The notes under the pieces were generated by a model. That model did no database searches and was not told where the DNA came from. It saw only the letters and a program-made list of their open reading frames with translations. The position numbers and the translations under genes are program-made. A DNA stretch of 64,000 nucleotides. Origin: Cichorium intybus. Its lineage: Eukaryota; Streptophyta; Magnoliopsida; Asterales; Asteraceae. The stretch is taken from the NCBI GenBank assembly GCA_023525715.1, contig CM042009.1, positions 132,318,711 to 132,382,710 on the forward strand. Reading direction: 5' to 3'. This document shows, piece by piece, positions 54,513-64,000 of the stretch (positions are counted from its first letter, which is position 1; each line of letters starts with the position of its first letter).

Positions 54513-55037
54513 CTTCTCCCACAAATCCTAAACATATCGATAGAAGTATAGATGTAGTCAAAATATACACTGATTGACCAAAGTTTGGGTCCCAAATTCA
54601 AAATTGACACGGACCTGTCATCGGTTCTTAGTCGATATTTATTTCATCAGCCAAACTTTACAAGCAATTGATAGCTACTTACAAGATGTCGATCAATAAC
54701 AGATTGAACTCATCTGTTTGGAGCTGTCATCAATCCAAAGAATGTATCAAATCTAAAATCTTGCCCTAGATATTGATCAAGTGAACAGAGTGAGAGTCTC
54801 AAATCCAAAATCTGACATCAAGTCAACCAAGATTAATAATAAAAATCAACTTAAAGAATGTTTTTTTTTTAATTTTTAAAAAGATTACTTATATTTAAAT
54901 TAAGTTTTTGGGCATATATGTGAGTTATGAGTTTTATAAAGATATACATGTAATTTGCAATCCTATAAGGATATATGTGTCATTATAACAATTTATAAGG
55001 ATATAGGCGAAATTCTCATTTTTTTTTTCAAAGTTAA
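54513..55037. other. Non-coding spacer, nothing recognised
   Basis: No gene. A short phrase with 'atataggcgaaattctcat' near 55000 resembles general plant repeat wording only. Confidence 0.4.
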
Positions 55038-55944
<907 letters not shown>

Positions 55945-56668
55945 TATCTTATAAAAGAACCATTATTTTATACACCATATGCATTTAAAACTTCTAACTA
56001 CTTAAAATTCCAACCTAATATATATTATTTTAATATATTAGTAATATAAATATTATCTTATTAATAGTACACTTTTTGAATTACCAATATAATATACGTA
56101 ATTTGTTAATGTAAATATCATGTTAACTCCAAAACCTAAATCAGAATATCAAGTAACCTTAAAAAAATATCCAAATATTATTTTATAATATAGCTAAAGA
56201 TGTTTAAATGGTTTAAATATAAAACCTAAATCGACATGTCAAATTAACTAGAAAATATCCAAAAAAAACTATTTTTTATAATTATTGAATTTTTTAATTA
56301 ATGATTTTTTAAATTAATTAACAATAATAATAGTTAAAAGTATATTTTTTTAATTGCATTACAAATAATGGTTGATATTTTAAATAATTATAAAGATCGT
56401 AATTAAAAAAATATTGAAATAGGTAATTTCTATATTTATTAATTATAATGTTAAAAGTAACATTAAATCGAGAATCATGTTTAGTTTAATTCACACGCAA
56501 GTCACAATTAGATATCGTTGAATGATATCATTTTAATAAATTTTTGTATTATAATATGGTTAAAACTAGTTACGATTTTACATATCAACTTAATGTAAAA
56601 TTATTATTTTATAATTAATGTCAATAACATAATTATTTTTAATATGCATTTGCCTAAATTTTAGCAAT

Positions 56669-56677
56669 ATAATTTTA
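56669..56677. repeat. MULE target-site duplication ATAATTTTA (left)
   Basis: Identical to 58127-58135. Confidence 0.93.
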
Positions 56678-58126
56678 GAGTAAATTACACGAATGGTCCG
56701 CATGGAAGTGGTAATTTATGCGCTTGATCCCTAACTTTTTTTAACTCGGACCGTCCCTATAGTTTGATTTTGTTGCGCAATTCGTCCCTGACTAACTTAA
56801 AATGACAATGTTACCCTTACTAGTTTCTTTTCAATTAAATATTTGTTATTAATATTATTAAAATTTAACAAATCTAACCCTTTTCACCCAAAACCCTCTC
56901 TTTATCTCTTTCTCTCTTGTAACACAATGTCAGGCAAACCAATCTCGTCGGCCACCATTAGACCATCGACCTCTGGCAAACTACTGACACCTAGTAAAAC
57001 CTCAAAATCACATCTGAAACATACACTGATAAAAACCTCAAAATCAAACATGTACAAACCTAAAAATCAAAAGTATATCTGAAATCAAACCTCAATATCT
57101 AAACCAAAATCAAAATTCGGTAAATAAAATTAATGTCCAAGCGACAGAGGTCGGTGATCTAGTGGTAGTCAGCTAGAGAAAGCAATAGATATCAGTGGTA
57201 ACCGAATAGGGCGGATAGACTTTCATCCAATTCAAATTGAGTTCCAGCCAGTACAAATCGATTGAGGCAGGTGTTCTATTCATCGATTTCTAAAACGATT
57301 CTCGAGCCAAACACGTAATAGAGAGGTGTAGTGGCTTTGTAAACAGTATATTCTTCGGAAGTGCTTCAATGGCAGCCTTTGACACCGGTGGATTATGATC
57401 GATTCTCCCTAACCCATTTGCTTAAATTTAAGTTAATTGATGCAATAACTAGTCAAAACCAGAATCCAACAAAATGTCTGACAAGCTTACCGGTAATAGT
57501 CTCAAACCATAGCCAGCTCTATCATCATAATTCATCTTAAACCCACCCTCGTTCCCAGATTCAAAGGTCGGTGGAGTGGAAGTCGAAGGTGACTAATCAC
57601 CTAGGCTCCTTCTAGCAAGACGAAGCACTGGTGGGTTGGGACTTGGTCATGAGCTATGTTTCACTGTCGCGAAATAGGAATCTTTATTAGGGGGTAGATA
57701 GAGTTTAGAAGATAGGAAAATACATTAGGCTAGTGGGGGTCACGAAGGTTTGTGATGAATGGACACGTGCGACTTGGTCGGTGGAAGAAAAAGGGAAACG
57801 AAAAACGGGGTGGGTGTGAGTGGAAGCTAGTGGTGGTACGAGAGATACCACACTGAGAAAGGAGATGAAATGAGATGGTGAGAGATTTGAGTGTTTGGTG
57901 GGGGTGGATCTCATTGCATTTTTTGCATTTACAAATTAATTGAAAACAATAAATAATTTATAATTAAATTAGAAAAGAAATAGAGAGGGAAATATAGTCA
58001 TTTTAAGTCTGTCAGGGACGAATCGCACAACAAAATCAAACTAAAGGCACAATCCGAGTTAAAGAAAATAAGGGAACAAGTGCGCAAATTAAATTATACC
58101 ACAACGACCATTCATGTAATTTACTC
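56678..58126. mobile_element. Mutator-like element, 1449 bp, long terminal inverted repeats
   Basis: The left end GAGTAAATTACACGAATGGTC and the reversed right end GAGTAAATTACATGAATGGTC match. The likeness continues for roughly 150 bp on each side (AACTCGGA, TAGTTTGATTTTGTTG, ATTCGTCCCTGAC, CTTAAAATGAC). A perfect 9-bp duplication, ATAATTTTA, is typical of Mutator-like elements. No transposase frame is present. The interior (about 56870-57950) is less AT-rich and includes CT-rich leader-like stretches at both sides; it may be captured sequence, as in Pack-MULEs, but no source gene is recognised. The frames 56843-57082 and 57705-57914 are not recognised. Confidence 0.92.
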
Positions 58127-58135
58127 ATAATTTTA
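58127..58135. repeat. MULE target-site duplication ATAATTTTA (right)
   Basis: Identical to 56669-56677. Confidence 0.93.
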
Positions 58136-58164
58136 TTATGTGCAATACGTGGATATTTACCTCG

Positions 58165-59129
58165 TCTATTATTATACAGTCAAAAAATACATCAACTATA
58201 TTCATTTAAAACTCTCACACTTTTCAACTTCTTTTTCAATTAATAAATTAAACTCAACCATTATTCTAGTTTTAATGTTAAATATTTCCTTTCAATCTAA
58301 ATACTTAATTTATTATTTAAATTAGATATAAACATTATATTTTAATGCTACCATTTTCTAACTATTAATATTTTTATATAAATAATTTATTAATTCAAAT
58401 ATGGAGTTAAATTCAAAACATAAAAATTGATCAAATAAACTCTAGAAACTTTGTTCAAAGACTACTATTATAATAGATAAAAAAACTTTAAGTATATTAA
58501 TAAACATAAGACCTAGATTGAAACGTCAAGTTAACAAAAAATTTGATCAAAATCTATTTTTATTATTGATAAAATCTAAAAAACAGATGGGGTTTAAATT
58601 AATATAAAATAGTTACAAATAACATAAAAACTAAAAACAATATATTATATTACCTTGAAAATAGTAACTAGTATTTGATATAATAGTAAAAATTATAATT
58701 GAAAATGGTTACAAGTTATTTTTTAAATTAAATAACCATAACAAATGTTAAAATGAATATTGAAAAATATTTTATTTTATTCATACAAAACCCACAGAAT
58801 AATATTTTTTGCATGACCAAAAAATATTTTTTACAATAATAATTTTTTTCAAACAAGTAGATTTTTATTAATAAAAAAATAATAATAGTTATATATAACA
58901 TACAGTTAAAAAAACTTACGATGTTAACTAGAAGACATGATTGATATTTGAAATAATAATTATGATCAAAATTAAAAAAATTTCTAAATATTTATTTTAA
59001 TTTTGTTAATAATTAAAAATAATATTCCATCAAAAACTATATTTAATTTCCGTTAAACTCAACTTAAATATCATCATTGAGATGATGTGATCCTAAAAGA
59101 TGTCTATGTGAAATTGTGAATTGATTAGT
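58165..59129 (+). mobile_element. Helitron-like element 3 (right end unclear)
   Basis: Begins TCTATTATTATACAG directly after the CTCG of element 2 and repeats the family's AT-rich order ('ttcatttaaaactct', 'tcaattaataaatt', 'aaatatggagttaaattc'). No CTRR tail was found before the LTR relic that follows. A tail-like piece ('acgtagaggctattgagatg') reappears at 61318-61340 beyond that relic, so the element or a sister copy was probably split. Confidence 0.45.
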
Positions 59130-60513
59130 CATATAATATCGTAGTATGTATACATATATCTTAGAAAATATCAGGGTATTTTTGAGCTTTGATTGTTATA
59201 ATTTGGACAAAAGGTAATCTTTATTCTTGGAAGTTGTGATTTTTGCAGGGTCATTGGGATGCTTTGCAAAAGGAATAAAAAGGAGTGGAAACTGGGATGG
59301 AACCTGGATTTTTAAAGAAGATGTTGACTAGCTGGAGAACTTGACACCATTATGGAAAAAGACGACACGATGGAATGCTCATGGCGAAGCTACTTACATT
59401 GATCACATCGCTATAGTAGGATATCGATTGCTAAAAACACGGGTGACAGCTGTAAAACACGACGTGAACTTGAGGTATTGGCGGCGTGATCCTAGGTCGA
59501 TTTGAAAACAAAATATAAATAAAAGAATTCTCTTGTTGAGAAGGAGAGGTTCCCCACACTACGTTCTTCAACGAATTTAAGAGCCCTAGACGTAGTTTTA
59601 AAGCAATTTCGAGCATAAGGAAGAACTGGATGCTAGAAGATTGAAGATTTAAAGTCTCATATCTCGAGAATCATTCAGTTATCTTATTCCATTATGTTTT
59701 CAATAGTTTTCATTGTTATTTTCTCTTCTTTACTTTTGTTTATGGGCTAAACACCCTAGTTTCCAATTGGGAGAGATGAACCCTAGTGTGTTGTGGTTGA
59801 ATTTGATCCATGGATATTGATAGATATTTAATTTATCATGTTAAGTTTAACCATCAACCCACACATGTTAAAGTTAAGATTTTCAATAGTTTATTTCTGA
59901 GTTTCTATGATTTGATAATCATTTTATCATAAAACTTGAATTATAAATATTCTTGACCATGGGATAGTTGTAACTAGTGGAGGACCAATCCCTAGGGTTA
60001 GACTACTATAAAACTAACTACAATGTGTGTAAAAATTGATTTAGAGGGCCCATCTTAGTAATTAGCAATATCTCATGACCATTGAGATGTTTACAAGATT
60101 AAATCTTACATGATAGGAACTAGTAGACTAGTATTTGAGATTGCTGGTTATACGATCATTATGTTAGTATCTTAGATATTATATGGTTAAAAATTGGACC
60201 AAAAGATCTAATCACTTTAGTAATCGGCGAATAATCGGATGAAATTCATTGCACACAAATAAATTTAACTAAACACACTAGGGGGAATCGAATTCCAAGT
60301 GGGAACAACTTTAATATTCTTGTTTTTAATCCAAAAATTTAGCTTGTTATGTTAGTATTTTCTTAGATTTACTATGTTATTTTACATTACTAAAAATTCA
60401 GAAATTCCCCCTTTAATTTATCGTTATCTAGTTAAGTTGATAAATTTAAATTTTTTGAACTAAATCATACCCGTTCCCCCAAGTGTTTGACACCCATAGT
60501 TACCACACCTATA

Positions 60514-60521
60514 CTATTATA
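60514..60521. repeat. hAT target-site duplication CTATTATA (left)
   Basis: Identical to 61176-61183. Confidence 0.92.
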
Positions 60522-61175
60522 CAAGGTTGTAGAAGTCGCTAGGCGGTAGGCGGGCGGTCGACTGAGGCCTAGGACTAGTCGATCTAGGCGAGGACTAGTC
60601 GGGCGCCTAGGGGGAGTATTAATTGTAACAAAATTTATTTTTTAAAATTCAGATATTACCTATATCCCTACAAAATGAATAAATAATCATAAAATTTTGA
60701 CAAATCTAAGTGTTTAAATATGTAAGTCATCAAACAGCAGAATGTTTAGACTGATTAATGACATTTTTGACAATTTTAATCATCAACAATCGTAACTTAG
60801 CCATCGATTATCATAATTTATATACAGAATAAAAAATTGAAATTACTAATAAAATAAAATATATATTATTAATATCATAAAATATATAATATATATTATT
60901 ATTCTAAAATTTTGAAATTTTCTAAATTTAAATTTTAAAAATCTAAAAAAATTGAGTTTTTTGAGAATTTGATAATTTTTGAAAATTTTGGAAATTTGAA
61001 AATTTTGAAAATTTGGAATTTTGAAAAATTGAAAATTTTGCCGTCTAGACCCGCCTAAACCCGATTTTGACCGCCGTTGACCAAATCCGCCTAACTTGAC
61101 CGCCTACCACTAATCGTAGGCAGAACCCGTCCGCCTAGCGCTTAGGCACCGCCTAGGCCGACTTTTACAATACTG
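60522..61175. mobile_element. Non-autonomous hAT element, 654 bp
   Basis: The ends are CAAGGTTGTAGAAGTCG and, reversed from the right, CAGTATTGTAAAAGTCG. The 8-bp duplication CTATTATA identifies the hAT superfamily. Both subterminal parts are dense in GCCTAG/CTAGGCGG repeats (60540-60615 and 61040-61165), as expected for transposase-binding regions. The middle is AT-rich and has no transposase. Confidence 0.92.
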
Positions 61176-61183
61176 CTATTATA
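61176..61183. repeat. hAT target-site duplication CTATTATA (right)
   Basis: Identical to 60514-60521. Confidence 0.92.
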
Positions 61184-61270
61184 TGATCAGGTATACTTAC
61201 CTAGTTGTGTTTTAGTCCTTACCTCTGGTTAGTTGCAATTATAAATTTTAAGACTGGATTTAACACATCA

Positions 61271-61373
61271 CCATAATAATAGTTAAAAATAACTATAATT
61301 TATTTGCATATGCAACCTGCACGTAGAGGCTATTGAGATGACGTGGTTTAAATATATAAAGATATTATCATGT
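61271..61373. mobile_element. Possible tail fragment of a Helitron-like element
   Basis: 'gcacgtagaggctattgaga' resembles 'gcaagtagaggctattgaat' in element 1 (55606). Too short and diverged to place firmly. Confidence 0.35.
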
Positions 61374-61378
61374 TTTTA

Positions 61379-62474
61379 TGTAATACCGTATTACTAATTA
61401 GTAGTGAAATTGTGTTAATCTAAGTGTAATTAAGATTAAGTAGGTTGTTATATGAGATAAGGTGGTTAGAAACACATTTGGAAGAAGTTTTTCCCTTGAA
61501 AAATGCTAAAAGAGGTTACACGGGCCGTGTAGGAGTACATGGGTCGTGTAGGAGACTAAGTAAACATAGTAGTTTGGAGCAGAAAGGTTACACAGGTCGT
61601 TTCAGGTGACACGGGTCGTGTCAGGATATGCAGTTTTGCAGCAGACAAGAAGCAGTTTGACACGGGCCGTGTAAGATGACATGGGTTGTGCGCCGGCTGA
61701 AATTTAAATAGTATAAGTTGCGAAAATTACTGGATTTTGGGAAAATTTCTTTTGTAAACTCGACCAAAAACCGTAGAAAAGGTGCAGGAGAACCAAGGAT
61801 CATATTGAAAGGTTAGAAATTGAAGATTTGGTATAGGAATTGTCATCTTGCGTTCATAAGGTGAGATTTCTGTGTTCTAGTTTCAATTCAAGAGTTTTAT
61901 GGTTTGACGTGAGTTATTTCCAGGTTGGGTTGCTAAATCACCTGAAATTGTGCAAATGATTGTTACTACAGAAGAGTGAAGAGTTGGATGAGTTGTTACG
62001 GACTTATTTACTTATTGAGAGAACACTGAGTTAATGAGTTCCGTTAATAAACAGAGTTTTATGTGTTTAATTACCCATGGAGGTTGAGATAGCCTATGGA
62101 GAATGAGTTCAAAGAAACAATGAGAGTCGATACTTGACTAATGATCATTACTCACTGAGCTCTTGTAGCTCATAAAGGTGTTGTTATTGTTGTGATTAGG
62201 TTCAGGTAATGATGATCGTGGGGAGCGGACTAGGGAGGGATAACAGATTATGGACTTGGACCTAACTGAATTGTACTAGAGACTTTATTTTGAATGAAAC
62301 CGGTTTTTTTTACATTAGTATTTTACTATGTTGTATATAGTTTTCTTACTTAATCCACAGTTGTTATTGTACTACTTGTATAACTTGTTACTCATTTTTT
62401 AGTTACATTAGATGTTTTTGGTTGTTTTGTAAACTATGTTGATCTATCTTAAGTTTGAGAAACCGGGTGTTACA
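61379..62474 (+). mobile_element. Solo LTR, about 1.1 kb, plus orientation, same clade as 575-8285
   Basis: Starts TGTAATACCGTATTAC and ends CCGGGTGTTACA. The flanks TTTTA (61374-61378) and ATTTA (62475-62479) differ by one base, a plausible aged duplication. It carries six ACACGGGYCGTGT-type palindromes at 61517-61692, a TATA-like 'taaatagtataag' near 61705 and the family phrase 'cactgagctcttgtagctca' (62156). No interior and no gene. Confidence 0.75.
61517..61692 (+). promoter_or_regulatory. Cluster of six ACACGGGYCGTGT palindromes in U3
   Basis: Copies near 61517, 61536, 61588, 61607, 61658 and 61677. It lies 140-310 bp inside the LTR start, upstream of a TATA-like sequence. The motif is nearly the reverse complement of the one in 2855-3033. 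Confidence 0.6.
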
Positions 62475-62479
62475 ATTTA

Positions 62480-63520
62480 TAATAATTAAAATGCCTTACC
62501 ACAACTTAGTCCAACAATTAGTATTTGAACATTACCAATAAAGACATAGTTATTTAATAACCTAAATTTGTCAATAATTTATTGCATTAATCTATTTTTC
62601 ACAAGTTTGTATCTTTTAGGAGCTTTCAATTTTTTATTAACTTATTATTTTCTCAAATCATTTCACTTTCCCTTGTGTTTAGTGTTAGTGGGCTTTTGCT
62701 TTTCTAACGTTATGTATTGACGATATGTACACTCGTTTTTATGGAACATGTAATCTGGTTAACATATTTGCTTGCTTAAAGGGAGCATCGTTTAGTCCAA
62801 AAGGAAGGTTCTTTTCTCCAGTTTTGGTCACAAATATGCAAAACTAATATAACCAATTTCAAAAGGGGTGTGATGTTTCACGAATACGATTCAAGATAAA
62901 TGACTATGGAAGTAAAGAAACAAAACAAGATGTTAATAGGTGAAAATAGTCACTCTGCCTCAAAACCTTTATAACAATCTGATTACAACTAAGTTGATGA
63001 GAGCTTCGAGAGAGAGTACAAAGTATTTTCAAGTGCTCGACTGTGTTTTATATTCTCTCAGCTCATACTATTTATACACTTTACAATCAATTAACATCTT
63101 AATTCTAACAACTTGTTCCTATAAATCTATAAGTGCTTTCTTATCCATATTCGAACGTTGGAACATAGATGGTTATCGGCTACACTCCCGAATAACTTGC
63201 ATTTGACTTGGTCTACCTTCATCCTTACTTTTTAGTCCGTCTCTTGTTAATAGTCAAAATAAAATCTAAAACTGAAGATGTCAGATAATTCAAAATTCAA
63301 GATAATGGCTAAGATGTTAAGCATGGTAAAATTTCACCGTAACAATTGCCCTGAGATAACTGTATCTTAAGGCTTAATGAAGATCTTGGAAGATAGGGTT
63401 TTTTCAAAGTTATTTGAACCATTCAAGTTATGATGGAACGTGACAAAGTTACCTGCGATGACCGCAACCCTTTAATTACCAAGAAAATTTAAATTTTCCA
63501 CGATCAATTTTTCTATTATG
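62480..63520. other. Non-coding stretch upstream of the last open frame
   Basis: No gene was recognised. 'ttcaccgtaacaattgccc' near 63332 could be an LTR-type end (GTAACA), but no partner was found. The frame 62940-63206 is not recognised. Confidence 0.35.
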
Positions 63521-63535
63521 ATCACGCTATATAAT
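63521..63535 (+). promoter_or_regulatory. TATA box candidate for the last open frame
   Basis: CACGCTATATAATCCCC matches a plant TATA box. Transcription would begin near 63555, about 90 bases before the ATG at 63644. Confidence 0.5.
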
Positions 63536-63643
63536 CCCCACTTTTTCGATTTAAATTTCTATAAGCAAGGAGCATTCACCTTTTTAAGTGAAGTCTTATC
63601 TCTTTCCCTTCCTCTGTTCATCTTTATTTTTCATTTCTTCACC

Positions 63644-64000
63644 ATGGGTAAGAAAGTTACTAGGTCGCAAGCTATGGAAGATGGTAAGTTATTTGATGAT
63701 TTCTCTAGTAAAGGTCTCTTAGCTCATGCTGACAATAAGGTATGTTCCTTCTTTGACCATGAAATCAAAATGCTCAAAGCATGCCAAAAGTTTCCTTTTG
63801 GCACAGTGTTTAGGGTTTTTAATTCTAGGTTAAAATTTTATTTTGTATCTCCCACTTGGGTCTGCTTTCATGAGCATCCCTCCACTATTGGTGTCAAATC
63901 TCCCTTTCCTAGTTTGATTTCTGAGTTCTTTGAAGTGGCCAATTTTTCCTATATCCAAGTTATGCCTATGGTCTGGAGGATTTTGTTCTTGGTAGGACAT
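63644..64000 (+). CDS. Partial open frame running off the window, transposon-related protein likely
   Basis: The ATG in the favourable context ACCATGG opens 119 codons without a stop up to the window end. The start reads MGKKVTRSQAMEDGKLFDDF. Inside are HPSTIGVKSPFPSLISEFFE and FSYIQVMPMVWRILFLVGH. This segment resembles the plant 'putative gypsy-type transposon' domain (wording such as IPFHSFFLEFL-HY-L-PSQL-PN-WR), which is common in retrotransposon gag-like proteins. That likeness is from memory and moderate. There is no signal peptide. A TATA box lies about 120 bp upstream, so this could be the first coding part of an LTR element or a domesticated gene. Confidence 0.55.
   Translation, partial: MGKKVTRSQAMEDGKLFDDFSSKGLLAHADNKVCSFFDHEIKMLKACQKFPFGTVFRVFNSRLKFYFVSPTWVCFHEHPSTIGVKSPFPSLISEFFEVANFSYIQVMPMVWRILFLVGH

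Larger units (their letters stand above)
55947..58164 (+). mobile_element. Helitron-like element 2, split by a MULE
   Basis: Begins TCTTATAAAAGAACC two bases after the CTAG end of element 1. It follows the same order of AT-rich phrases ('ttcaacc-aatata', 'ttaatagtacactttttgaa', 'taatttgttaat', 'gaatgatatcatttt'). Its tail, TGTGCAATACGTGGATATTTAC then CTCG (58161-58164), is a mutated version of the element 1 tail and lies beyond the inserted MULE 56678-58126. No genes. Confidence 0.55.
59130..61270 (+). mobile_element. Relic LTR related to the young element 48202-53416, split by a hAT
   Basis: In opposite orientation it follows the young LTR: 'ggatgctttgcaaaaggaat' (59257), TATA-like 'aatataaataaaag' (about 59510) with 'gttgagaaggagagg', 'accaaaagatctaatcact' (60198), 'ccgttcccccaagtgtttga' (60471). 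Beyond the inserted hAT come 'tgatcaggtatacttacct' (61184) and the end 'taacacatca' (61261-61270). No interior or second LTR was found. The left border is approximate, and no duplication could be confirmed. Confidence 0.65.

Overview
The window is nuclear DNA from a flowering plant. Two plant genes with introns (a BEL1-like homeobox gene and a BTB/POZ gene) sit in a sea of nested retrotransposons, with plant-type primer sites (initiator tRNA-Met and tRNA-Asp), a tRNA-derived SINE, Helitrons, a Mutator-like and a hAT element. The gene sequences indicate a eudicot. An Asteraceae source fits the repeat style, but that is only an impression.

Layout. 1-11.3 kb: an old minus-strand LTR (1-574 and 8291-11323) split by a complete 7.7-kb LTR element without gag-pol (575-8285, TSD ttagg). 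12.3-14.1 kb: a tandem TRIM array with four LTRs (12317-12931, TSD tttag) and a decayed relative. 14.1-17.6 kb: AT-rich DNA with one promoter-like, less AT-rich island. 17.6-23.6 kb: an LTR-like promoter block and a rearranged Ty1/copia element whose gag-PR-IN half (minus) faces its RT-RNaseH half (plus). 24.2-31.6 kb: a decayed Ty3/gypsy element on the minus strand. 32.66-33.01 kb: a copia integrase scrap. 33-38.7 kb: AT-rich DNA with six long (AT)n tracts and a SINE (38458-38681, 18-bp TSD).

39.3-46.6 kb is the gene island. It holds a BLH1-type TALE homeobox gene on plus (four coding exons, 683 aa) and a BTB/POZ gene of the At3g05675 type on minus (two coding exons, 431 aa); the two converge. 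46.9-54.5 kb: a solo LTR (TSD ttatc) interrupted by a very young non-autonomous LTR element (48202-53416, TSD tgcac, paired 1648-bp LTRs). 55.0-59.1 kb: end-to-end Helitron-like elements, one split by a MULE (56678-58126, 9-bp TSD). 59.1-61.3 kb: a relic LTR related to the young element, split by a hAT element (60522-61175, 8-bp TSD). 61.4-62.5 kb: another solo LTR. 63.6 kb to the end: a coding sequence running off the window.

Only the two central genes look like functional host genes. The most interesting signals are in the mobile DNA. The young element has a tRNA-Asp primer site and, in its LTR, a second stretch that resembles tRNA-Asp on the antisense strand, so its RNA could pair with the primer at two places. 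In addition, LTRs of several families each carry their own cluster of short CpG-rich palindromes directly upstream of a TATA-like box.
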